Assembly (NCBI GenBank): GCA_964473395.1
Contig: CAYYOW010000031.1
Location: 1-22,165 of the forward strand
Direction: 5' to 3'
DNA: 22,165 bases
Source of the DNA: Sulfidibacterium sp964473395
GTDB lineage: Bacteria; Bacteroidota; Bacteroidia; Bacteroidales; F082
The position numbers and the translations under genes are program-made. The notes beneath the pieces were generated by a model. The model had not been told where the DNA came from. It made no database searches and worked only from the letters and a program-made list of their open reading frames with translations. Shown piece after piece: positions 8,535 through 17,400 of this stretch; the first letter of the stretch is position 1; every line of letters begins with the position of its first letter.

Positions 8535-10325
8535 ATGGAAAACATAAGAAATTTTTGTATTATCGCCCATATCGACCACGGTAAGAGCACGTTAGCTGAC
8601 AGGCTGCTGGAATTCACCGGCACGGTGTCAAAACGTGATGCCCAGGCTCAGGTATTGGACGATATGGATTTGGAACGGGAGCGGGGCATCACCATAAAAA
8701 GTCATGCCATCCAAATGGACTATGAACAGGACAATAAAAAATATGTTCTGAATCTGATTGATACTCCCGGTCATGTGGACTTTTCTTATGAAGTTTCGCG
8801 CTCCATTGCGGCTTGCGAAGGAGCCCTGCTTGTGGTGGATGCTACGCAAGGCATTCAGGCACAGACTATCTCTAATCTTTATCTTGCCATCGAACATGAT
8901 TTGGAAATTATTCCAATCCTGAACAAGATGGATTTGGACAATGCCATGCCCGACGAGGTGAAAGATCAGATTGTGGACATGCTGGGATGCGATTATGAAG
9001 ATATTCTCGAAGCCAGCGGAAAAACCGGCTATGGCGTGGACAAAATTCTGGAGACTATTGTCAGCAACGTACCGCCTCCCAAAGGAGATCCCAAAGCCCC
9101 ATTGCAGGCTCTGATTTTCGACTCCGTTTTTAATCCTTTCCGTGGAATCATTGCTTACTTCCGGATTTTCAATGGCGAAATTAAAAAAGGTGACCATGTC
9201 AAATTTGTCAACACCGGCAAAGAGTATAATGCAGACGAAGTTGGTGTGCTGCGGCTGAAACAAGAACCCCGGAAGATGCTACACACCGGCGATGTGGGCT
9301 ACATCATCTCCGGAATTAAAACCTCCAAAGAGGTAAAAGTAGGTGATACGGTTACCCATGTGGAAAATCCCTGCACTACGATTATTGGCGGGTTTGAAGA
9401 TGTAAAGCCCATGGTTTTTGCCGGTATTTATCCTACCGATGCAGATGACTACGAAGAGCTACGGACAGCCATTGAAAAATTACAGCTCAATGATGCTTCC
9501 CTGACGTTTGAGCCTGAGTCGTCCCTGGCGCTGGGATTTGGTTTCCGCTGTGGATTTCTGGGATTGCTTCATATGGAAATTATCCAGGAACGACTCGACC
9601 GCGAATTTGATATGAGCGTAATAACCACTATGCCCAACGTATCATACCGGGTGGTGACTAACAAAAAGGAAACCATTGAAGTACACAACCCCTCCGGGCT
9701 TCCCGAACAAACGTATATCGACCACATCGAAGAACCTTTTATCAAGGCGCAAATTATAACACGTACAGAATATATTGGCCCGCTTATTAAACTTTGTCTT
9801 GACAAAAGAGGGGAGTTGAAAAACCAGGTTTATCTGACCACCAGCCGTGTGGAACTGACCGTGGATATGCCACTTGGAGAGATTGTATTCGACTTTTACG
9901 ATAAGTTGAAAAGTATTTCAAAAGGCTATGCCTCATTCGATTACCATATCTCCGGTTACCGCCCTGCCAAACTGGTGAAACTGGATATTCTGCTCAACGG
10001 CGACCCGGTGGATGCACTCTCCACGCTAATTCATCAGGACAATGCTTATGGTCTCGGGCGCAGAATTTGTGTCAAACTGAAAGACCTGATTCCGCGGCAG
10101 CAGTTTGATATTGCTGTCCAGGCAGCCGTTGGTGCTAAAATCATTGCCCGCGAAACCATTAAAGCTGTCCGAAAAGATGTTACTGCCAAATGTTATGGAG
10201 GCGACATCACGCGTAAGCGGAAGTTGTTGGAAAAACAGAAAAAAGGGAAAAAACGTATGCGCCAGGTGGGCAACGTGGAAGTCCCGCAGCAGGCATTTCT
10301 CGTGGTGCTGCGGCTGAATGACTGA
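8535..10325 (+). CDS. lepA: Elongation factor 4 (LepA)
   Basis: A 596-residue translational GTPase that acts on the 70S ribosome; EF-4 has been linked to back-translocation and to 30S maturation. Domains in order: G domain with AHIDHGKST (G1), RGITI (G2), DTPGHVDF (G3) and NKMDLD (G4); a beta-barrel domain II; EF-G-like domains III and V; and the LepA-specific C-terminal domain with YGGDITRKRKLLEKQKKGKK and a final VPQQAFLVVL. An in-frame ATG at 8508 would add nine residues, but the family begins just before NIRNFCIIAHIDHG and the promoter box at 8521-8528 lies after that ATG, so 8535 is preferred. In many bacteria lepA precedes lepB; here it stands alone, followed by a repeat cluster and a sigma factor. 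Confidence 0.97.
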   Translation: MENIRNFCIIAHIDHGKSTLADRLLEFTGTVSKRDAQAQVLDDMDLERERGITIKSHAIQMDYEQDNKKYVLNLIDTPGHVDFSYEVSRSIAACEGALLVVDATQGIQAQTISNLYLAIEHDLEIIPILNKMDLDNAMPDEVKDQIVDMLGCDYEDILEASGKTGYGVDKILETIVSNVPPPKGDPKAPLQALIFDSVFNPFRGIIAYFRIFNGEIKKGDHVKFVNTGKEYNADEVGVLRLKQEPRKMLHTGDVGYIISGIKTSKEVKVGDTVTHVENPCTTIIGGFEDVKPMVFAGIYPTDADDYEELRTAIEKLQLNDASLTFEPESSLALGFGFRCGFLGLLHMEIIQERLDREFDMSVITTMPNVSYRVVTNKKETIEVHNPSGLPEQTYIDHIEEPFIKAQIITRTEYIGPLIKLCLDKRGELKNQVYLTTSRVELTVDMPLGEIVFDFYDKLKSISKGYASFDYHISGYRPAKLVKLDILLNGDPVDALSTLIHQDNAYGLGRRICVKLKDLIPRQQFDIAVQAAVGAKIIARETIKAVRKDVTAKCYGGDITRKRKLLEKQKKGKKRMRQVGNVEVPQQAFLVVLRLND

Positions 10326-10326
10326 G

Positions 10327-10370
10327 GAAGTACTTTAAGTGCCTAAAGTGGGAAGTGCCTAAAGTACTTC
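10327..10370. repeat. Direct and inverted repeat cluster after lepA
   Basis: Two copies of AAGTGCCTAAAGT (10337-10349 and 10353-10365) lie 16 bp apart. The outer arms GAAGTACTTTA (10327-10337) and TAAAGTACTTC (10360-10370) form an 11-bp perfect stem with a 22-nt loop. The unit begins directly after the lepA stop and has no T-tract on the plus strand. It could be a terminator, a REP-like extragenic element or an operator for the sigma factor gene. Confidence 0.7.
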
Positions 10371-10396
10371 AAACTTCCCTGTAACAAATTATCCCC

Positions 10397-10404
10397 TATC
10401 TTCG
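10397..10404 (+). promoter_or_regulatory. Candidate -7 box (TATCTTCG) for the sigma/regulator pair
   Basis: A one-mismatch variant of TAnnTTTG, 33 nt before the sigma factor ATG and just after the repeat cluster at 10327-10370. Since the sigma factor may regulate itself, the true promoter could differ from the housekeeping pattern. Confidence 0.35.
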
Positions 10405-10437
10405 TCATAGATTAATGATAGCATATTTACCCGTTGC

Positions 10438-10923
10438 ATGAACACAAGTGAATACAACCGTTGTGTGGATAACGTATCGGATGGGCTTTACCGCTTTCTT
10501 TTAAAAAACACGAAAGAGAGTGAGCTGGCGCGCGATCTGGTGCAGGAGGCATTCATGCGGTTGTGGGAACGCCATAAGGATGTGGATGCGAAAAAGGGAA
10601 AGTCGTGGCTTTTTACTACAGCTTATCGTGCCATGATTGATCATATCCGGAAATTCAGCCGGATGGAAACACTGGAAGCGGGGAAGCATAAACCGGACGC
10701 TATTGAGCATGGCTATTCTGACTTAAAGGAAATCCTGAATAAAGCTGTTGAACAACTGCCTGAAATACAACGTTCGGTGATATTGTTGTGTGATTATGAA
10801 GGCTACTCGTACCGCGAAATAGGTGAGGTTACCGGTCTGAGCGAGAGCCAGGTGAAAGTCTATATTTTCAGGGCGCGGGTGTTTTTGAAGAAGTTTATCG
10901 GTAAACCGGAATACGTGATATAA
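10438..10923 (+). CDS. ECF-family RNA polymerase sigma factor
   Basis: A 161-residue sigma-70 family factor of the extracytoplasmic-function type: regions 2 and 4 only. Region 2 shows ARDLVQEAFMRLWERH and then KSWLFTTAYRAMIDHIRK (core binding and -10 recognition). Region 4 shows LPEIQRSVILLCDYEGYSYREIGEVTGLS followed by the helix-turn-helix ESQVKVYIFRARVFLKK (-35 recognition). The middle linker is short. The downstream gene begins 4 bp after the stop and encodes a membrane protein, the usual arrangement for a sigma factor with its anti-sigma partner. The inducing signal cannot be read from the sequence. The protein resembles sigma factors of Bacteroidota but lacks the SusC/D neighbours of the glycan-sensing group. 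Confidence 0.93.
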   Translation: MNTSEYNRCVDNVSDGLYRFLLKNTKESELARDLVQEAFMRLWERHKDVDAKKGKSWLFTTAYRAMIDHIRKFSRMETLEAGKHKPDAIEHGYSDLKEILNKAVEQLPEIQRSVILLCDYEGYSYREIGEVTGLSESQVKVYIFRARVFLKKFIGKPEYVI

Positions 10924-10927
10924 GGAA

Positions 10928-12013
10928 ATGAAAATTAACAAGGAAAATTACGGCTGCTTCATCGTTGATTATTATGATGGACATCTCTCCACGGAAGAGG
11001 AGCAGATGCTGTTGCTTTTTCTTGACCAAAATCCGGTATTGAAAAATGAGTTTGAAAGCTTTAAAGGGTCTCCCGTCCTACCGAAGGACTCTTTGGAATT
11101 TTCAGGGAAACAAGCCTTAAAAAGGCCGAAAATAGTGGCTTTTGGTGGTATTACAGAAGGTAATTATACTGAATATTTTGTCCTTTCGCAGGATGACGAG
11201 CTGGCTGTTGATGAACAGCAGGCTGTAGAAACCTTCCTGCAACAGAATTTGCATTTGCAGGAGGAATACCGGCAATTTGGATTGGCGAAAGTGGCTCCGG
11301 ATGAATCCATTGTTTTTGACCGTAAAGAGCATCTCCATAAACGCCGGGTAATTCCTGTGATGCGTTATGCCGGAATAGCTGTCGCGGCGGTGCTATTGCT
11401 TTTCCTTGGTGTCCGGTTTTTTCTCTCTGCGCCGGGACAAAAAACGGAAAGCAGGCAACTTGCCGTGGAGAGTATCCCGTTAAAAACCACTGCGATAGCC
11501 GTTAAGAAAATTTTTCCGCAACTCATTCCGGAAAGTAAATCCATCACCGTAATTCGAACTAATACTGTCCGGAAAAGTGTACCGGCGATAACGTTGAAAC
11601 CTGTGGAAATGCTGGCTTCTGCTGAGATCTATATGCCGCTGAAAACGGAAAAAGATTATGCTCCGCTTCTTTTTCCAAATACCAGAACACAAGAAGAAAT
11701 CATTGCGCTTTCCTTACCGGTAGTTGTCGAAAAACCTAAACGGAACAATTTTCTACGTCACACCATCGAGAAGCCATTTGCCCAGCTTGCTGCTGTTTTT
11801 GCTTTACAAAAAAAGAGAAGGAAGATGGCCGGAATGCACGATAAAGGATTTGTGAATGTACTACAGAAGGGTGTTTACGCCATGAATGCCCTTACTGACA
11901 ATGATATGGTTGTGGTAAAAACCTATGATGCCAATGGTAACTTAATTGATTACCAGCTACTCAGCGACAATTTTAGCATCAACAGGCCGGTTCGGGAAAA
12001 GAGAAGCCGATAA
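10928..12013 (+). CDS. Membrane protein, probable anti-sigma partner with duplicated domain
   Basis: A 361-residue protein not recognised as a named family. Residues 7-66 and 79-139 are two diverged copies of one domain: both start NYxxxF, continue through an acidic stretch (STEEEQ / VDEQQA), then FLxQN...(E)(F/Y)xxF, and end with an (S/E)xxF...LxKR tail. The first half of each copy resembles the helical part of anti-sigma zinc-finger domains (DGxLSxEEexxxxxFLxxNP), but the HxxxCxxC zinc ligands are missing. A single membrane helix spans about 147-166 after a Lys-Arg-Arg stop, putting the duplicated part in the cytoplasm and residues 167-361 outside. The last part has YDANGNLIDYQLLSDN near the end. 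Coupled to the sigma gene (4-bp gap), so translational coupling and an anti-sigma role are inferred, not shown. Confidence 0.65.
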   Translation: MKINKENYGCFIVDYYDGHLSTEEEQMLLLFLDQNPVLKNEFESFKGSPVLPKDSLEFSGKQALKRPKIVAFGGITEGNYTEYFVLSQDDELAVDEQQAVETFLQQNLHLQEEYRQFGLAKVAPDESIVFDRKEHLHKRRVIPVMRYAGIAVAAVLLLFLGVRFFLSAPGQKTESRQLAVESIPLKTTAIAVKKIFPQLIPESKSITVIRTNTVRKSVPAITLKPVEMLASAEIYMPLKTEKDYAPLLFPNTRTQEEIIALSLPVVVEKPKRNNFLRHTIEKPFAQLAAVFALQKKRRKMAGMHDKGFVNVLQKGVYAMNALTDNDMVVVKTYDANGNLIDYQLLSDNFSINRPVREKRSR

Positions 12014-12074
12014 ACTCTATTCCCAACGATTTTGTAATAAAATATGGAAACACCAGCTTTGAAATCATCCAACC

Positions 12075-12086
12075 AGGCAATTGCCT
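12075..12086. repeat. 12-bp perfect palindrome between convergent genes
   Basis: AGGCAATTGCCT lies in the 83-bp gap between the sigma-partner gene (plus) and the Fe-S oxidoreductase (minus). It has no loop and no flanking T-run, so it is a weak terminator candidate at best. Confidence 0.3.
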
Positions 12087-12096
12087 CAACTTTGTA

Positions 12097-14175
12097 TTAT
12101 AACCCCAGACTGATACTCACCAGTTCGGCAATGTCGTAGTTTTTCACTTCTTCTTCCTTGTTTTTGTATTTGATACCATCGGTAAGCATGGTCATACAGA
12201 AGGGGCAGGCCGTGCAAATTATGTTGGCTCCTGTTTCCAGGGCTTGTTCCGTACGGTCTATAAAGACCTCTTTTTCACCTTTTTCGGCCTCTTTGAACAT
12301 CTGTCCGCCACCGGCTCCACAACACATGGCGAAACTGCGGTTCTTCTCCATCTCCACTTTCACCGAAGGAATGGCTTTCAACACATCACGAGGGGCATCA
12401 TATTCGCCGTTGGCACGACCAAGATAACAGGGGTCGTGATAAGTAATGGTACTGCCGGCAAACTTGTCGCTGTCAATTTGGATCTTTCCTTCGTCAAGGA
12501 AGTCTTTGAGAAACTGTGTGTGATGCATCACCTCATAATTTCCACCAAGGTCGGAATATTCGTTTTTCAACGTGTTGAAATCATGCGGGTCGCAGGTAAC
12601 GATTTTCTTCACTTCATAGCCGTTCATCACCTCAATGTTGGTCAAAGCCTGCATTTGGAAAAGCATTTCGTTTCCGGCACGACGAACCACATCACCGCTG
12701 TCCGACTCTTCGGTACCCAAAACAGCAAAATCGACTTTCAGATAATTCAAAATCTTCACAAAGGCTTGCATTACTTTCTTGTAACGGTCGTCAAAAGCGC
12801 CGGCAGAACCCACCCAGAGCAAATACTCCGGCTTTTGGTTGTTGGCAAACTTATCAGCCATCACCGGCACATCAAGTCCTTCGGCCCAAAGCAGGCGGTC
12901 ATCTTGTGAAAATTGCCAGGGAGCACCGTTATTTTCAATATTTGCAAAGACCGTATTCAGCCCCGAAGGTGCTTTGGACTCTTCCATCACAAGATAACGA
13001 CGGGCTTCGAGAATGATGGAAGGCTGGTTTATCTCAACGGGACATTCCTGGGCACAGGCATTACACATGGTACAAGCCCACAACTCCTCTTCGGTAAGAT
13101 AATCAAAGACCAGATGCTTACCGTCATCATAAGCTTTGCCTTCTTTCAAAAGTCCCGGGCCTTTTTCCTTCATGCGGGCACGTGTGTCCATCATGATCTT
13201 ACGCGGCGAGAGTAGCTTTCCGGTAATGTTGGCCGGACAAACTGAAGTACAGCGCCCACATTCGGTACAAGCCAGTGAATTAAAATAGCTGGTCCATTCC
13301 AGATCGTCCACATCCAGGGCGCCGAAACGCTCCGGTTCGCCCTCTTCTTCAGGTTCCTCAAAAGAAGCATTGGGGTCAAGCATCATCTTCACCTCTTTGG
13401 TGATGTTGGGCATATTTTCGATATAGCCAAATGGCACCAGGCGGCTGATAAATACATCGGGAATGGACAAAAATACATGGAAGTGCTTGGAATAAGGCAG
13501 GATATTGGCAAAAATGAAAATCAGCACAATATGAAACCACCAGCTAAACTGATACCAGAACCAGGCTTGTTCCGGTGTGACATTGGCAAACATCGGAGCC
13601 CACAAATGTTGTGCAACAGGATAGACACCCACCATAACTTCACCGGTTTGTTGTGCCCACAGGTAGTAAAAGGTATTCATTCCCATGAGTGAAATCATTA
13701 GGAAAAAGATGATAGCCAGTGCCAGCAGCGCATCATATTCGGATACAGGTTTCATCTCCACACCCGAAAACCGTTTCACATGGAAAATTACGCGGCGGGC
13801 AATAAAAATGATCATGGCAATGGCAATGATGAGGGCAAAGATGTCTCCGCTTCCCATTAGGAAATTGTAGAACCAGCCCAGAAAGCCTAATATTTTTTCT
13901 GTTCCGAAAAGTCCATCAAAAACCATTTCGATACTACCGAAAATGATAATCATAAAACCCCAGAATACTGAGGCGTGTACGAGGCCGATAACCGGCCGGC
14001 GGAAAATTTTTGTCTGAAACCCGGCAATTTTAATGGTCTTCCACAACCGTGTCCACAGCTGGCCAAGCGGCTTCTTTTTGGTAAATTTAAAATACCGAAA
14101 ATACCGCTGAATACTGTATGTAAAAACGCCCAGCGTTATGAGCAGTACAATTAAAAAAACAATCTGTTTAACCAT
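12097..14175 (-). CDS. Membrane Hdr/GlpC-type Fe-S oxidoreductase
   Basis: A 692-residue inner-membrane redox protein. About five hydrophobic helices (near 4-23, 62-86, 111-132, 150-174, 205-233) form a NarI/DsrM-like cytochrome or quinone module with several His. Two [4Fe-4S] ferredoxin motifs follow: Cys303/306/309/313 and Cys368/371/374/378. The C-terminal part is a CCG (HdrB/HdrD/GlpC) region: Cys583, CCG at 618-620, and Cys654/657/660. The first CCG module (about 452-520) has lost its cysteines (GSAG at 456-459 and EESDSGD around 491-493). Proteins of this build pass electrons between a cytoplasmic donor, in several lineages ETF from acyl-CoA dehydrogenases, and menaquinone. The neighbouring divergent IcmF fits an acyl-CoA role, but no ETF gene is in view. 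Start: the first ATG, which begins the first helix. Confidence 0.85.
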   Translation of the reverse strand: MVKQIVFLIVLLITLGVFTYSIQRYFRYFKFTKKKPLGQLWTRLWKTIKIAGFQTKIFRRPVIGLVHASVFWGFMIIIFGSIEMVFDGLFGTEKILGFLGWFYNFLMGSGDIFALIIAIAMIIFIARRVIFHVKRFSGVEMKPVSEYDALLALAIIFFLMISLMGMNTFYYLWAQQTGEVMVGVYPVAQHLWAPMFANVTPEQAWFWYQFSWWFHIVLIFIFANILPYSKHFHVFLSIPDVFISRLVPFGYIENMPNITKEVKMMLDPNASFEEPEEEGEPERFGALDVDDLEWTSYFNSLACTECGRCTSVCPANITGKLLSPRKIMMDTRARMKEKGPGLLKEGKAYDDGKHLVFDYLTEEELWACTMCNACAQECPVEINQPSIILEARRYLVMEESKAPSGLNTVFANIENNGAPWQFSQDDRLLWAEGLDVPVMADKFANNQKPEYLLWVGSAGAFDDRYKKVMQAFVKILNYLKVDFAVLGTEESDSGDVVRRAGNEMLFQMQALTNIEVMNGYEVKKIVTCDPHDFNTLKNEYSDLGGNYEVMHHTQFLKDFLDEGKIQIDSDKFAGSTITYHDPCYLGRANGEYDAPRDVLKAIPSVKVEMEKNRSFAMCCGAGGGQMFKEAEKGEKEVFIDRTEQALETGANIICTACPFCMTMLTDGIKYKNKEEEVKNYDIAELVSISLGL

Positions 14176-14264
14176 GACAATTGTATTTTAATTTTAAATA
14201 ATTTTTATCTCAGAAATGGGAGTACAATTTTACACTATTTTTAATTAAGAATCGATATAAATAT

Positions 14265-14276
14265 TACGCATGCGTA
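14265..14276. promoter_or_regulatory. 12-bp palindrome in divergent promoter region
   Basis: TACGCATGCGTA is a perfect palindrome about midway in the 260-bp gap between the divergent Fe-S oxidoreductase and icmF. It is more GC-rich than its surroundings, which suits a dimeric regulator site controlling both genes. No B12 riboswitch fold was recognised in this gap. Confidence 0.35.
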
Positions 14277-14405
14277 CTAAATTTATCTAAATAGAGGAGA
14301 TAGGCTTTTCATGATGGACTTTTTAAAGTTATTTATTCAGTGATGAATAATTTGGTCTGCTATCTATTTTCTCCCCGTTTGTGAAGAATAATCATAAACA
14401 ATTCC

Positions 14406-14413
14406 TATTTTTG
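14406..14413 (+). promoter_or_regulatory. Candidate -7 box (TATTTTTG) for icmF
   Basis: An exact TAnnTTTG match 22 nt before the icmF ATG. A TTTG at 14378-14381 could be the -33 element, at a slightly long spacing of 24 bp. Confidence 0.5.
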
Positions 14414-14435
14414 CGAGACTCATAAAATTATAGAC

Positions 14436-17400
14436 ATGCAGCTCCCAAAAGTATATCAGCCCGTCAATCATATCAGAATTGTTACCGCCGCTTCCCTCTT
14501 TGATGGACACGATGCTGCCATCAACGTGATGCGCAGGATAATCCAGGCTACCGGAGCCGAAGTGATTCATCTCGGCCACAACCGTTCGGTACACGACATT
14601 GTAAATACTGCTATTCAGGAGGATGTACAAGCCATTGCCATTACCTCTTACCAGGGTGGACACATGGAGTTTTTCAAGTATATGCACGACATGTTGAAAG
14701 AAAAAGGTTGTGGTCATGTCAAAATTTTCGGTGGTGGCGGAGGCGTCATCCTTCCTGATGAGGTAAAGGAACTTCAGGCCTACGGCATCGCCCGCATTTA
14801 CTCACCTGACGATGGCATGCGCATGGGATTGCAGGGCATGATTAACGACCTTATGGAAAAATCCGATTTTCCCACCGGAAAAGATATCAATGTTTCCCTC
14901 GAAGATATTAAAAAGCGGGATGACGTGGCCATTGCCCGGTTGATTTCAGCTGCCGAAAACAACCGTGATGAAGTAGCTGAACTGCTGGAGGCCTGCCGCA
15001 AAGAGGGCGAGAAACATCACTCTCCCGTCTTGGGTATTACCGGGACGGGTGGCTCCGGGAAATCTTCCCTGGTGGATGAGATTGTTCGCAGGTTTTTAAA
15101 CGATTTTCCTGACAAAACACTCGCCATCATCTCCGTTGACCCGTCCAAACGTAAATCGGGCGGTGCTCTGTTGGGCGACCGTATCCGGATGAACTCCATC
15201 GACAATCCGCGAGTTTATATGCGTTCGCTGGCCACTCGTCAGTCCAATCTTTCCATTTCGAAATATGTGAAAGATGCCGAAACCATTGCCCAGGCTGCCG
15301 GTTTTGATGTGGTCATTTTGGAAACTTCCGGTATCGGACAGTCCGACACGGCCATTGTGGATCACAGCGATATTTCACTTTACATGATGACGCCGGAATA
15401 TGGCGCTGCCAGCCAGCTGGAAAAAATTGATATGCTGGATTATGCTGATTTGATTTCACTGAATAAATTCGATAAACGGGGTGCTATGGATGCTTTGCGT
15501 GATGTGAAAAAACAATACCAGCGTAACCATCAGCGTTTTGAAGAAAATCTGGACGAAATGCCCGTTTTTGGAACCATCGCTTCCCAATTTAACGATCCGG
15601 GGGTAAACGAGTTATATAGTCATATTTTATTGAAAATCAGTGAGAAAACCAAAGCTAATTTTCATTCTGTGGTAAAACCTACCGAATTAAATACGGAAAA
15701 AATCCATATTATTCCGCCTAACAGAGTACGGTATTTGTCGGAAATTTCCGATACGGTACGCGGTTACAATCGTTGGGCCAGACAGCAGGCTGATATTGCT
15801 CAGCGGCTTTTCAGCCTGAAACAGTCGATAGACGAAATGGAAAATACGGGAGAGAAAGAAAGTGCAAACCGGCTTAGGTCGGCTTACGATAGGTTGTTGC
15901 TGGAGATAGATCCGAAGAATGTACGTCTTCTGGAACTCTGGGACGAGAAAAAAGAAAAATACACCAGCGAATATTTTATTTTTAAAGTCAGAGACAGAGC
16001 ACTTAAGATTTCTACCCATACCGAATCACTTTCGCACACCAAAATTTCCAAAGTAAGCATGCCGCGGTTCACCAGCTGGGGTGAGATTTTGCGATGGGTG
16101 TTAAGAGAAAATGTTCCCGGCGAATTTCCTTTTGCCGCCGGTGTTTTTCCTTTCAAACGCGAAGGGGAAGACCCCACCCGCATGTTTGCCGGCGAGGGTG
16201 GCCCCGAGCGTACAAATCGCAGATTTCATTATGTTTCTAATGGTATGGAAGCCAAAAGGCTCTCCACAGCTTTCGACTCTGTAACGCTTTACGGTCAGGA
16301 TCCCGATAAAAGGCCTGACATTTACGGAAAAATCGGGAACTCCGGTGTCTCCATTGCCTGTCTTGACGATGCCAAAAAGCTTTATTCAGGCTTTAACCTC
16401 GCAGACCCCATGACCTCCGTATCCATGACCATCAACGGACCGGCTCCCACCATGGTTGCCTATTTTATGAACGCCGCCATCGACCAGCAGTGTGAGTTGT
16501 ATATCCGTGAAAACGGGCTGGAAAAACAGGTGGAACAGATTGTTGACAAAATTTACAAAGAAAGAGGAACCAAACGACCGCGATATCAGGGTGAGCTTCC
16601 AGAAGGTAATGATGGACTGGGACTTATGCTGCTCGGCGTTACCGGCGACATGGTGTTGCCCGAAGATATTTACGAACGCATCAAAGTAAGTACCATCAGC
16701 AAAGTCAGAGGAACTGTCCAGGCTGACATCCTGAAAGAAGACCAGGCACAGAACACCTGTATTTTCTCCACCGATTTCTCCCTGAAACTCATGGGCGACA
16801 TTCAGGAGTATTTTATCAACCACAACGTTCGTAATTTTTACAGTGTTTCCATTTCGGGATACCACATTGCAGAAGCCGGTGCCAATCCTATTTCACAGCT
16901 GGCTTTTACGCTGGCCAACGGCTTCACATACGTGGAATATTACAAAGCCCGTGGCATGGACATCAACAAGTTTGCTCCCAATCTCTCTTTCTTTTTCTCC
17001 AATGGTGAAGACCCGGAATATGCCGTTATTGGCCGTGTGGCCCGGCTGATTTGGGCCAAAGCCATGAAGCTGAAATACGGCGCTAACGAAAGAGCACAGA
17101 AACTGAAATATCACATTCAGACTTCCGGTCGCTCATTGCATGCTCAGGAAATTGATTTCAACGATATCCGTACCACTTTACAAGCGTTGTATGCTATTTA
17201 TGATAATTGTAACTCGCTTCATACCAATGCCTACGATGAAGCTATAACCACGCCCACCGAAGAATCTGTACGGCGTGCTATTGCTATCCAGCTCATCATA
17301 AACCACGAGTTGGGTCTGGCCAAAAATCAAAATCCACTGCAGGGTTCTTTTATTATTGAAGAGCTTACCGACCTCATCGAAGAGGCTATTCTGTCGGAAT

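Noticed and set aside
8628..9263. A 211-codon minus-strand open frame opposite lepA
   Set aside because: It is antisense to the conserved LepA G domain and has no motif or promoter; a shadow frame.
12244..12909. A 221-codon plus-strand open frame opposite the Fe-S oxidoreductase
   Set aside because: It lies wholly within the well-supported minus-strand gene and its translation shows no recognisable domain; a shadow of that gene's codon use.
14176..14435. Cobalamin riboswitch upstream of icmF
   Set aside because: The gap is AT-rich and no B12-box-like conserved core was recognised; the candidate promoter also lies too close to the ATG (22 nt) to leave room for a riboswitch.
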